Assembly: GCF_005222485.1 (NCBI RefSeq)
Contig: NZ_CP029078.1
Coordinates: 1,426,001-1,490,000, forward strand
Direction of reading: 5' to 3'
Length of the DNA: 64,000 nt
DNA from: Streptomyces griseoviridis
Lineage (GTDB): Bacteria > Actinomycetota > Actinomycetes > Streptomycetales > Streptomycetaceae
Shown here in pieces: positions 57,667-64,000 of this stretch. The notes below the pieces were generated by a model. The model was not told the origin of the DNA, did no database searches, and saw nothing but the letters and a program-made list of their open reading frames with translations. A program made the translations under genes and the position numbers. The first letter of the stretch is position 1. The number at the start of each line of letters is the position of its first letter.

Positions 57667-58062
57667 GGCCCCTAGCTTACGGCGGCCCTCCGACACCGGG
57701 CCGGGCCGGGAAAGGGGAGGTCGCCGGGCACGGGAGAGCGGTCGCCGGGGCCGGGAGCGGTAGGACGTCCGGGCGGAGCGGGGGGCGTCCGAGCCGGAGC
57801 GGAAGGCCGTCGGGTCGGGTCGTCGGGGGCGCCGGGCTGGGGCGCGGAGGCGCGGGCCGCTCCTTTGGGCGCGCCGGGCCCGTCGCACCGTCACCAGCGC
57901 GCGCACCGGCGGCAGTCGAGCCGCCGCACCCCGACCGACCGGGGCGGGCGGGGGCGTTGGCGACGCGGATGTCCGCGAACGCCACCCCACCGTCTGTACG
58001 TCCTGTACATTTTCGACGGAGCGCTCCGCCAGGGGCCGGCTCCGACTCAGGAGGGGTACGTC
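57667..58062. other. 396-bp GC-rich gap with a TGTAC-repeat promoter region
   Basis: The left half is low-complexity (GGTCGCCGGGSMCGGGAGnGCGGT repeated imperfectly at about 57718-57765) with no supported gene. The right end has TGTAC at 57994 and again at 58003 in GTCTGTACGTCCTGTACATT, 9 bp apart, followed by TTTTCGACGGAG. This is the likely control region of the small-gene pair starting at 58063. Confidence 0.4.
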
Positions 58063-58230
58063 ATGACCAGAGGGTCCGCCCGCCACGTCCTGCCCGAGAT
58101 GACCGCGATGGGGACGGCGCGCCCTGGGCGGGACCCGGCCCAGGACACCCGAGAGGCCGTGGCCCACGGGCCGGTGGACCCGATCGTGGCCGGCCTCGGG
58201 TCCGCCGCCGTGCCGCCCACCGGGCGGTGA
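58063..58230 (+). CDS. 55-aa protein with ClpP-like N-terminal leader
   Basis: Short gene with an excellent ribosome-binding site (AGGAGGGG, 7 bp before ATG 58063). The product starts MTRGSARHVLPEM, closely like the N-terminus I recall for a class of actinobacterial ClpP proteases (MTRxSARHVLPEF), then diverges into ARPGRDPAQDTREAVAHGPV and ends GSAAVPPTGR with no protease domain. The 102-aa gene follows 7 bp later. Could be a decayed clpP start that has been kept as a small protein, or coincidence. Function unknown. Confidence 0.55.
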   Translation: MTRGSARHVLPEMTAMGTARPGRDPAQDTREAVAHGPVDPIVAGLGSAAVPPTGR

Positions 58231-58237
58231 GCCGCCG

Positions 58238-58546
58238 ATGCTGCCGCCCGAGCTGCCGCCACTGCCCGCGCTGACTCGCGCCGAGGGCGAACTGATCGAC
58301 CGTTACCTCGACGCCGTCGACCTGCTCGGCCGGATCAACCCCGGCCGGCACGGGGACACCTACGCCGGACTGCGGGCGGCGCAGGCCCTGGTGGCGCGGG
58401 CCACCGAACTGCGGGACGCGCTCGCGACGATGCACCAGCGCGGCGAGAGCGAACTGCACGCGCCGACCCTCGCCCGCGCCCTGCGGGTGCTCGACGGCGA
58501 ACGCCGTACGGCCCGGGTCACCCTGCCGCCGGCCACGGGAAGTTGA
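58238..58546 (+). CDS. conserved hypothetical 102-aa protein
   Basis: A soluble, mostly helical protein: LPALTRAEGELIDRYLDAVD then LLGRINPGRHGDTYAGLRAA and QALVARATELRDALATMHQR, ending with a DGERRTARVTLPP segment. Coding statistics (third-position GC, few rare codons) look real. It starts 7 bp after the ClpP-leader ORF, implying co-translation. I do not recognise the family. Confidence 0.65.
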   Translation: MLPPELPPLPALTRAEGELIDRYLDAVDLLGRINPGRHGDTYAGLRAAQALVARATELRDALATMHQRGESELHAPTLARALRVLDGERRTARVTLPPATGS

Positions 58547-58852
58547 CGTACAGCCACGCGGTGTCCAGGAGCCGGTCGAAACGGACCAAACGACTTACCC
58601 CCATTCGAAGGACTCATGACTGCTCATCAGGGACCTCGGAGTTGCGCATCCCGCGTACCGCAGCGCCGCCGAGAGGCCCTTCGCCGCTGGTCCGGGCGTC
58701 CCCCACGCCCTCGGCCGCGGCGCGCGGCGGCAGATGTCCACCCGAACGGGCGAGTGGTGAGGAACAACACAAATACCCGATTGCATTGGGATTTTCAGAC
58801 ATCCGTACGCCAAGATCCGTGACGACGACAAGCCCCCGCCGCAGCGGCGGGG
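58547..58852. other. non-coding stretch upstream of the c-di-AMP riboswitch
   Basis: No convincing gene. The segment 58765-58830 (AATACCCGATTGCATTGGG, TTTTCAGACATCCG) is the only AT-rich part and probably contains the promoter of the riboswitch transcript. A perfect hairpin CCCCGCCG-CAG-CGGCGGGG lies at 58834-58852 immediately before the aptamer. Confidence 0.45.
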
Positions 58853-58863
58853 CGATCCGGGCG

Positions 58864-59055
58864 GACGCCGAGTCCTGCCGCCGCCCGGATGACCGGTCGA
58901 CAGGAGTGGATCGGCAGGAGTGGAGGACCCGAGCACGACGGGTCGCCGGGACGGTCACGCCATGACCGGGTCCGAGCAGCCCTTGGGGTGAAGCCGCGAC
59001 CGCGCGGCCGGGCAACTTCGCCAGCCCGAATCCGACAGGTCATCCTTCACAGGCG
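58864..59055 (+). ncRNA. c-di-AMP (ydaO/yuaA) riboswitch
   Basis: Conserved ydaO-class blocks appear in order: CGCCGAGTCCTGCC (58865), GGCAGGAGTGGAGGACCCGA (58912), CCTTGGGGTGAAGCCGCG (58981), CGCGGCCGGGCAAC (59001-59017), and the hallmark AGCCCGAATCCGACAGGTCA near 59024, then a closing AGGCGG. It directly precedes an NlpC/P60 cell-wall hydrolase gene, the usual target in actinobacteria, where high c-di-AMP lowers hydrolase expression. About 20 nt lie between the aptamer end and the start codon. Confidence 0.92.
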
Positions 59056-59073
59056 GCTGACGAAGGGTTGCGC

Positions 59074-59547
59074 ATGACTGCGCTCAATCGTGTCCCGTCG
59101 CTCATGGTCAGGGCCGGTACGGCCTCGGCCCTCACGATCGCCGCCGTGGGCGGTTCGGTCGTGGTCCCCGGTGTCGCGTCGTCCGCGGCGGCCGCCGCGC
59201 CGGCGACGAAGGCACTTCAGGTGGCGGCGTCCAAGAAGGGCTCCCCCTACCGGTACGGCGCCACAGGACCTGGTCGCTTCGACTGCTCCGGGCTCACGTT
59301 GTACTCGTTCAAGAAGGCGGGCAAGAGCCTGCCGAGGACGGCCGCCGGGCAGTACAACAAGACCCATCACGTGTCGTCCAAGAGCCGCAAGGCCGGGGAC
59401 CTCGTGTTCTTCCACTCGGGCTCCAGCGTCTACCACGTCGGCATCTACGCCGGTAAGGGGAAGATCTGGCACGCCCCCAAGTCCGGGGACGTGGTGCGCC
59501 TGCAGAAGATCTGGACCAAGAGCGTCTGGTACGGCCGGGTCAGCTGA
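59074..59547 (+). CDS. secreted NlpC/P60 peptidoglycan hydrolase
   Basis: A 157-aa exported endopeptidase, short form without SH3 or LysM domains. Signal peptide: RAGTASALTIAAVGGSVVV and cleavage near SSAAAAAP (residue about 43). Catalytic domain: Cys in YRYGATGPGRFDCSGLTLYS, His in GSSVYHVGIYAGKGKIWHAP, with the third residue at the second His (IWHAP). LPRTAAGQYNKTHH is the usual substrate groove. ATG at 59074 follows GAAGGG; a TTG two codons upstream is possible. Controlled by the c-di-AMP riboswitch; should cut peptide cross-links during growth or sporulation. Confidence 0.93.
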   Translation: MTALNRVPSLMVRAGTASALTIAAVGGSVVVPGVASSAAAAAPATKALQVAASKKGSPYRYGATGPGRFDCSGLTLYSFKKAGKSLPRTAAGQYNKTHHVSSKSRKAGDLVFFHSGSSVYHVGIYAGKGKIWHAPKSGDVVRLQKIWTKSVWYGRVS

Positions 59548-59655
59548 CCCTCCCCCCGAGGGCACCGGCAGCTTCGCCGTCGCCGTCAGGGCCCGTCCCG
59601 GCCCCGCGGCGGCGGCACCGCCGTTCCCGGTCCTGAGGCGGCGGCCACGGGGCCG

Positions 59656-60114
59656 CTACGGCTCCTGCCGGCCCGCTCGCGACACCGGGCGGGCCTCGAC
59701 CGTCCACGGCAGTTCGATGGAGACGGTCTTGCCGCCCTCCCGGGTGGGCCACACCCGCACCCGGCCGCCGCACTCGGCGGCCAGCCAGCGGATGATCACC
59801 ATGCCCCGGCCGTTGTCCTGCTGCACGGCGGCCGGCAGCCGCTTCGGGAACCGGGGGTGGCTGTCGGTGACCCCGACGCGCAGCCGCTCGTGCCGTTCGA
59901 GCTCCATCACCACGGTGAAGGTCGGCGACTGGCCGAAGGTGTGCTGCACGGCGTTGGTGGCCAGCTCGGAGACGATCAGGCGGATGGTGTCGGCGGCGTC
60001 GCTGTCGGCCGCGAGGCCCCACTCCGCGAGCGCCGACACCACGTAGCCGCGGGCCGCGGAGACCGATGCGGGCTCGCTCGGCAGAGTGACGGATGCTTCC
60101 AGGTGGTCTGCCAT
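59656..60114 (-). CDS. ATP-binding (HATPase_c, RsbW-like) regulatory protein
   Basis: A 152-aa protein consisting of one HATPase domain: TIRLIVSELATNAVQHTFGQ (N box), LRVGVTDSHPRFP (G1), DNGRGMVIIRWLAAECGGRV (G2). It is the stand-alone anti-sigma-like type abundant in Streptomyces. It is divergent from the XRE-DUF397 pair; the three genes form the conserved abaA/whiJ-like regulatory module that influences development. ATG at 60112-60114. Binding partner unknown. Confidence 0.9.
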   Translation of the reverse strand: MADHLEASVTLPSEPASVSAARGYVVSALAEWGLAADSDAADTIRLIVSELATNAVQHTFGQSPTFTVVMELERHERLRVGVTDSHPRFPKRLPAAVQQDNGRGMVIIRWLAAECGGRVRVWPTREGGKTVSIELPWTVEARPVSRAGRQEP

Positions 60115-60242
60115 GGCGACGTCGTCCCTTTCCCTCGGGACCGGAGTCCGACATGGAACGGATGGTTCGAGTACGGTCCCGGACTGGTGGTTCGCCGCCA
60201 GACTGCCATTACCGCGCCCGTCCCGGCTGGCGATCCCCCAAG

Positions 60243-60327
60243 ATATGCATATATCTGTCGCTCGAAGCGGTGAACTCTGCGACGCGAGACCGTATTTGAG
60301 TGGCCCGGAAGGAGTAGGGAGTACTCC
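60243..60327. promoter_or_regulatory. palindromes in the HATPase/XRE divergent region
   Basis: ATATGCATAT (60243-60252, perfect palindrome in AGATATGCATATATCT) lies mid-gap. GGAGTA-GGGAG-TACTCC (60311-60327) ends one base before the XRE ATG and includes its ribosome-binding site. The first is a candidate operator or -10 region; the second could be an autoregulatory operator or an RNA hairpin that hides the ribosome-binding site. Confidence 0.5.
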
Positions 60328-61191
60328 ATGCAACATGGTCCCGCGGTGCGCCGCCGGAAACTCGGCGCGGAACTGCGCACCCTGCGGACGGTCGCGGGGT
60401 TCACGAGCGGCGAGGCCGCCCGCATCGTGGGATGGCACCAGTCGAAAGTCAGCCGGATCGAGACCGGCGCCAGTGGGGTGAAACAGGCCGATGTGCGGTT
60501 ACTGCTGGACGCGTACCGGGTGGCCGATCCCCAACAGCGCGAACTGCTCATGGTGTTGGCGGGCGGCGACGAGGGCGGCAACGGCGGACACCACTGGTGG
60601 CACGCCTATCGCGGGGTGCTTCCGCCGACGTACCGGGACTTCATCAGCCTGGAGTCGCAGGCGAGCGCGATGGCCACACTGGAGACCTCCGTGGTGCCGG
60701 GACTGCTCCAGACCCCGGAGTACGCGCGGGCGGTGACCAGCGCCGCCGTCGGGGGCCTCGACGACGAACGGCTCGACGCGCTGGTCGAGGTGCGGCTGGC
60801 CCGCCAGCATGTGCTGCGCGGCCAGCCGCCGTTGCGGCTCAGCGCGGTCCTGGACGAGGCGGTGCTGCGCCGTGAGATCGGCGGCCCTGGCGTGATGGTG
60901 CGGCAGCTGCATCGCCTGATCGAGGCGGCGGAACTCCCCCAAGTGCGACTCCAGGTACTGCCGTTCACTGCCGGGGCGCATGTGGGCGTGACCGGCCCTT
61001 TCGTTATTTTCTCATTTTCGAGCACTTCTGATCTGGACGTGGTGGTGCTCGACCACTTGACGAGTAGCCTCTATCTCGAACGGAAAGAAGACCTCCGGGC
61101 CTACACCGAGGCCTTCACCACCCTTCAGATCCGCGCCCTCTCGCCCGAGGATTCGTTGGATTACATCGCCGGGATAGCTGACGGCGCGTAA
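60328..61191 (+). CDS. XRE-family regulator with DUF5753 domain
   Basis: A 287-aa regulator. The Cro/C1 HTH is at residues about 12-65 (ELRTLRTVAGFTSGEAARIV then GWHQSKVSRIETGASG). The DUF5753 domain (about 100-280) has ASAMATLETSVVPGLLQTPE, LVEVRLARQHVLRG and LPFTAGAHVGVTGPFVIFSF. It is the whiJ-like type of regulator, followed 9 bp later by its DUF397 partner, and acts by repressing target genes until relieved by the small partner. ATG at 60328; the ribosome-binding site lies inside an inverted repeat. Confidence 0.93.
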   Translation: MQHGPAVRRRKLGAELRTLRTVAGFTSGEAARIVGWHQSKVSRIETGASGVKQADVRLLLDAYRVADPQQRELLMVLAGGDEGGNGGHHWWHAYRGVLPPTYRDFISLESQASAMATLETSVVPGLLQTPEYARAVTSAAVGGLDDERLDALVEVRLARQHVLRGQPPLRLSAVLDEAVLRREIGGPGVMVRQLHRLIEAAELPQVRLQVLPFTAGAHVGVTGPFVIFSFSSTSDLDVVVLDHLTSSLYLERKEDLRAYTEAFTTLQIRALSPEDSLDYIAGIADGA

Positions 61192-61200
61192 GGAGGCACC

Positions 61201-61428
61201 ATGTCAGCACTGCCTCGGAACGTCCTTTCCACCGCCGAACTGCACGGCGTGCGCTGGCTGCGCAGCAGCTACAGCACGGGAGCGAACAACTGCGTCGAGA
61301 CGGCCCTGACGCGCTCGGGACACCGTGCCGGGCTGCTCGCCGTCCGCGACTCGAAGGAACCGGCGGGGCCCGCGCTGCTGTTCTCCCCCGACAGCTGGGC
61401 GGGGTTCACGGCCGCGTTCCGCGTCTGA
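61201..61428 (+). CDS. DUF397 domain protein
   Basis: A 75-aa partner protein: VRWLRSSYSTGANNCVETAL, VRDSKEPAGPALLFSPDSWA and GFTAAFRV, the full DUF397 signature. ATG at 61201 follows AAGGAGG. Works with the adjacent XRE-DUF5753 regulator. A short hairpin (TCGGAC-GCC-GTCCGA, 61429-61443) begins right after the stop codon. The gap to bioF (135 bp) contains no gene. Confidence 0.92.
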   Translation: MSALPRNVLSTAELHGVRWLRSSYSTGANNCVETALTRSGHRAGLLAVRDSKEPAGPALLFSPDSWAGFTAAFRV

Positions 61429-61563
61429 TCGGACGCCGTCCGACCGGGCACTCCGCACCTGAACAGTTCTGATCGGTTCCAGCATGACTCCACCCAGTCT
61501 GTTCGGATCTGAGCGAGTCTGATCACTTCCCTCTCGGACGACGCACGGCCGTGTCACGCCGAC

Positions 61564-62691
61564 TCATGGTCGCGTCTCGCCGATCACTCGTACAGCGCGT
61601 TCGATCTGCTCCCCGGAGAGATCCGCACGGGCCGTCAGCCTGAGCCGGCTGATCCCGTCGGGCACGGAAGGAGGACGGAAACACCCCACGGCCACCTGGG
61701 CGGCACGGCAGTCGGCCGCCCAGCGCACGGCCTCCTCCGGGGACGGGGCACGTACGGAGACCACCGCGGCGTCCGGGCGCACCGCCTCGTGGCCCGCGGC
61801 GGTCAGCCGTGCGTGCAGTTCCGCCGCGACCCGCCGGGCGCGCGCGGCCCGCTCCGGCTCCCGGCGCAGCAGCCGCAGCGCCGCCAGGGCCGCTCCGACG
61901 GAGGCGGGCGCGAGTCCGGTGTCGAAGATGAACGTCCGTGCCGCGTTGACCAGATGGTCGATCACCCGGGCCGGCCCGAGGACCACCCCGCCCTGGCTGC
62001 CGAGCGACTTGGAGAGCGTCGCCGTCACCACGACGTCGTCGGCGCCCGCGAGCCCCGCCGCGTGCCCCGCGCCGCGCCCGCCGTCACCGAGGACCCCGAG
62101 CCCGTGCGCGTCGTCCACCAGCAGACCCGCGCCGAACTCCCGGCAGACGGAGGCCAGTTCGCCCAGCGGAGCGGCGTCGCCGTCGACCGAGAACACGGTG
62201 TCGGACACCACGAGCGCGGGTCCCTCGTGCGCGCGCAGCGCCTTGCGCGCCGCCTCCGGGTCGCGGTGTCCGACGATCTGCCGCTCGGCGCGGGCCAGTC
62301 GGCAGCCGTCGATCAGCGAGGCGTGGTTGCCCGCGTCACAGACCAGGAGCGTGCCGTGCGGGGCGAGCGCGGTGACCGCGGCGAGGTTCGCGGTGTACCC
62401 GGAGGAGAAGACGAGGGCCGCCTCGAACCCGCAGAACACGGCGAGTTCGCGTTCCAGCTCGGCGTGGAGTCCGGTGGTGCCGGTGACCAGCCGGGAGCCG
62501 GTCGAGCCCGCGCCCCAGGTGCGGGCGGCGCGCGCCGCGCCCTCGACGACCTCGGGATGGTGGGCGAGACCCAGGTAGTCGTTGCCCGCCAGATCCAGGA
62601 GCGGGGCGTCCGCCGGGCGCGGGCGGAGGGTCCTGACGAGACCGGCGCGGCGCCGCAGCTCCGCCTGCTCGTCGATCCAGCCGAACGCCAT
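61564..62691 (-). CDS. bioF: 8-amino-7-oxononanoate synthase
   Basis: A 375-aa PLP enzyme joining pimeloyl thioester and alanine in biotin synthesis. Seen: PLLDLAGNDYLGLAHHPEVV, TGSTGSRLVTGTTGLHAELE, AALVFSSGYTANLAAVTALA, LLVDDAHGLGVLGDGGRGAG (Asp, His), and the PLP Lys in VVVTATLSKSLGSQGGVVLG. Normal length. ATG at 62689-62691 follows GGAGGAGCC. Divergent from bioB with 147 bp between. Confidence 0.94.
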   Translation of the reverse strand: MAFGWIDEQAELRRRAGLVRTLRPRPADAPLLDLAGNDYLGLAHHPEVVEGAARAARTWGAGSTGSRLVTGTTGLHAELERELAVFCGFEAALVFSSGYTANLAAVTALAPHGTLLVCDAGNHASLIDGCRLARAERQIVGHRDPEAARKALRAHEGPALVVSDTVFSVDGDAAPLGELASVCREFGAGLLVDDAHGLGVLGDGGRGAGHAAGLAGADDVVVTATLSKSLGSQGGVVLGPARVIDHLVNAARTFIFDTGLAPASVGAALAALRLLRREPERAARARRVAAELHARLTAAGHEAVRPDAAVVSVRAPSPEEAVRWAADCRAAQVAVGCFRPPSVPDGISRLRLTARADLSGEQIERAVRVIGETRP

Positions 62692-62801
62692 GGCTCCTCC
62701 GGGCTTTTTGTAGGCAGTGAACAGACATTAGCCGTCGGGCACGCGCCGAAGGATGTGGCGATACCCACACGTCGAAGTGGCTCTGTTGTATGAAGTCTCC
62801 T

Positions 62802-62826
62802 TTGCCTGGGCGGGTCAGGTAGGCAA
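62802..62826. promoter_or_regulatory. inverted repeat between bioF and bioB
   Basis: TTGCCT (62802-62807) and AGGCAA (62821-62826) are inverted around 13 bp (GGGCGGGTCAGGT), ending 12 bp before the bioB ATG and covering its ribosome-binding site (AGGCAAGGA). Candidate operator for a biotin regulator or an RNA stem affecting translation. Confidence 0.45.
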
Positions 62827-62838
62827 GGATCGGCTTCC

Positions 62839-64000
62839 ATGGACCTGCTGAACACGCTGGTGGACAAGGGGCTTCGGCGCGAGCTGCCGACCCGCGAGGA
62901 AGCGCTGGCCGTCCTCGCCACTTCCGACGACGACGTGCTGGACGTGGTGGCCGCGGCCGGCCGGGTGCGCCGGCAGTGGTTCGGCCGACGGGTGAAACTC
63001 AACTATCTCGTCAACCTGAAGTCCGGGCTCTGCCCGGAGGACTGCTCCTACTGTTCGCAGCGGCTCGGCTCCAAGGCCGACATCCTCAAGTACACGTGGC
63101 TCAAGCCCGACCAGGCGTCCGAGGCGGCCGCCGCCGGGCTCGCCGGGGGCGCCAAGCGGGTGTGCCTGGTGGCGAGCGGGCGCGGTCCGACCGACCGGGA
63201 CGTGGACCGGGTCTCGCGGACCATCAAGGCGATCAAGGACCAGAACGAGGGCGTCGAGGTCTGCGCCTGCCTCGGACTGCTCTCCGACGGCCAGGCCGAA
63301 CGGCTGCGCGAGGCGGGCGCCGACGCCTACAACCACAACCTGAACACGTCCGAGGGGACGTACGGGGAGATCACCACCACCCACACCTACGCCGACCGCG
63401 TCGACACCGTGCGCAAGGCGCACGCGGCAGGGCTCTCGCCGTGCTCGGGCCTCATCGCCGGCATGGGCGAGACGGACGAGGACCTGGTGGACGTGGTCTT
63501 CGCGCTGCGCGCCCTCGACCCGGACTCGGTCCCGGTCAACTTCCTCATCCCGATGGAGGGCACCCCGCTCGCCCAGGAGTGGCACCTCACCCCGCAGCGC
63601 TGCCTGCGCGTCCTCGCGATGGTGCGGTTCGTCTGCCCTGACGTGGAGGTGCGGATCGCGGGCGGGCGCGAGGTCCACCTGCGCACGCTCCAGCCGCTGG
63701 CCCTGCACCTGGCCAACTCGATCTTCCTCGGCGACTACCTGACCAGCGAGGGGCAGGCAGGACAGGCCGACCTCGACATGATCGCGGACGCCGGGTTCGA
63801 GGTGGAGGGCGCCGGGGAGACGACCCTGCCGAGGCACCGGGCGACGGCGGCGGCCCAGGGCGGCTGCGGCTCCCACGGGGACGCGGACGGCGGGGGCTGC
63901 GGGGCGCACGCGGGCGCGGACGGCGGTGGCTGCGGCTCCCACGCCGACGGCGGCGGGTGCGGGGCGCGGGGCGACGGCGGTGAGGGCGGCGTCCGCGGCT
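62839..64000 (+). CDS. bioB: biotin synthase with Cys/His/Gly-rich tail (3' end outside window)
   Basis: Radical SAM enzyme inserting sulfur into dethiobiotin; 387 residues are in the window and no stop is reached. The SAM 4Fe-4S motif is [16 protein letters not shown] (Cys at about 67, 71, 74). The auxiliary 2Fe-2S cluster ligands appear as Cys in [21 protein letters not shown], and Arg in [13 protein letters not shown]. The core ends near residue 335 ([10 protein letters not shown]). Beyond it come four repeats of the form GGGCG(S/A)H with intervening Asp/Ala/Gly, unlike the ordinary fold. ATG at 62839 lies after AAGGA. Other Streptomyces BioB proteins also carry Cys-containing C-terminal extensions, from memory. 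Confidence 0.95.
   Translation, partial: MDLLNTLVDKGLRRELPTREEALAVLATSDDDVLDVVAAAGRVRRQWFGRRVKLNYLVNLKSGLCPEDCSYCSQRLGSKADILKYTWLKPDQASEAAAAGLAGGAKRVCLVASGRGPTDRDVDRVSRTIKAIKDQNEGVEVCACLGLLSDGQAERLREAGADAYNHNLNTSEGTYGEITTTHTYADRVDTVRKAHAAGLSPCSGLIAGMGETDEDLVDVVFALRALDPDSVPVNFLIPMEGTPLAQEWHLTPQRCLRVLAMVRFVCPDVEVRIAGGREVHLRTLQPLALHLANSIFLGDYLTSEGQAGQADLDMIADAGFEVEGAGETTLPRHRATAAAQGGCGSHGDADGGGCGAHAGADGGGCGSHADGGGCGARGDGGEGGVRG
63858..64000 (+). repeat. tandem repeats encoding Cys/His/Gly tail of BioB
   Basis: Four in-frame imperfect DNA repeats of about 27-33 bp (core GGCTGCGGCTCCCACG or GGCTGCGGGGCGCACG, ending in GACGGC(G)GG) begin near 63860, 63893, 63926 and 63953. They continue as GGCGACGGCGGTGAGGGCGG up to the window edge. 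Confidence 0.8.

Noticed and set aside
58614..59015. Minus-strand frames over the region before the NlpC/P60 gene
   Set aside because: They run across the c-di-AMP riboswitch on the opposite strand, lack ribosome-binding sites, and resemble no family.

Overview
The window is high-GC actinobacterial chromosome, almost certainly Streptomyces. Codon third positions are strongly GC-rich, GTG starts and 4-bp ATGA/GTGA overlaps are frequent, and the gene families are typical: XRE/DUF397/HATPase trio, SpoIIE-type phosphatase, RppA, MurT-GatD, DUF6213. From memory, the order ATP-dependent ligase, succinate-semialdehyde dehydrogenase, rppA, P450, cupin, def, murT-gatD, pfkA, ctaG, rocD, urease, bioF/bioB resembles the SCO12xx part of the S. 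coelicolor core. I see no prophage, integrase, transposase, CRISPR array, tRNA or rRNA.

Layout. 1-7 kb: accessory metabolism (SDR with divergent TetR, isochorismatase-like hydrolase, RibD-C/DHFR-like reductase, aminoglycoside phosphotransferase family, membrane esterase, methyltransferase-NUDIX fusion). 7-11.4 kb: a cobalt/cobalamin block on the minus strand, consisting of a binding-protein/FecCD-permease/ATPase importer and cbtB-cbtA, each behind its own cobalamin riboswitch. 11.5-15.4 kb: pyruvate carboxylase and an orphan DUF779 protein. 15.4-22 kb: secreted phosphodiester-glycosidase protein, a Tat-exported GDPD-like protein, an acyl-CoA dehydrogenase pair with quinone oxidoreductase, and an XRE-cupin regulator divergent from a thioredoxin-reductase-like flavoenzyme. 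23-27.5 kb: ATP-dependent DNA ligase with NUDIX, aldehyde dehydrogenase, DUF6213, and a TenA/haem-oxygenase-fold protein.

27.7-30.5 kb is the compact THN/flaviolin pigment cluster (type III PKS RppA, CYP158-type P450, MomA-like cupin). 30.5-38 kb holds an acyl-CoA dehydrogenase with divergent TetR, then def divergent from murT-gatD (lipid II amidation), pfkA, ctaG and a 56-aa membrane protein. 37.9-41.9 kb is a four-gene signalling/transport operon (LytTR regulator, small membrane protein, sodium:solute symporter, LytS-type kinase). 42-44.7 kb: Lrp/AsnC regulator, dimethylargininase and ornithine aminotransferase, i.e. arginine-derived amine use. 45-52.5 kb: PAS-PAS-GAF-SpoIIE-HATPase phosphatase, an AraC regulator with an apparent C-terminal frameshift, a membrane protein, an acyltransferase and a secreted SlpD/Tap-type hydrolase.

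52.6-57.1 kb is the complete urease operon ureABCFGD on the minus strand with a candidate GlnR half-site upstream. 57.4-61.4 kb has a solitary Phd-type antitoxin, a two-gene small-ORF unit whose first product begins like an actinobacterial ClpP, a c-di-AMP riboswitch controlling an NlpC/P60 hydrolase, and an HATPase/XRE-DUF5753/DUF397 regulatory trio. The end has bioF divergent from bioB; bioB runs off the window and carries a repetitive Cys/His/Gly tail.

Most of the region is conserved housekeeping or common Streptomyces accessory content. The least ordinary items are the BioB tail repeats, the ClpP-like mini-leader pair, the three metabolite riboswitches, several perfect palindromes that look like operators, three short tandem-repeat loci, and the frameshifted AraC gene. 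No computation was run; all family calls are by reading.
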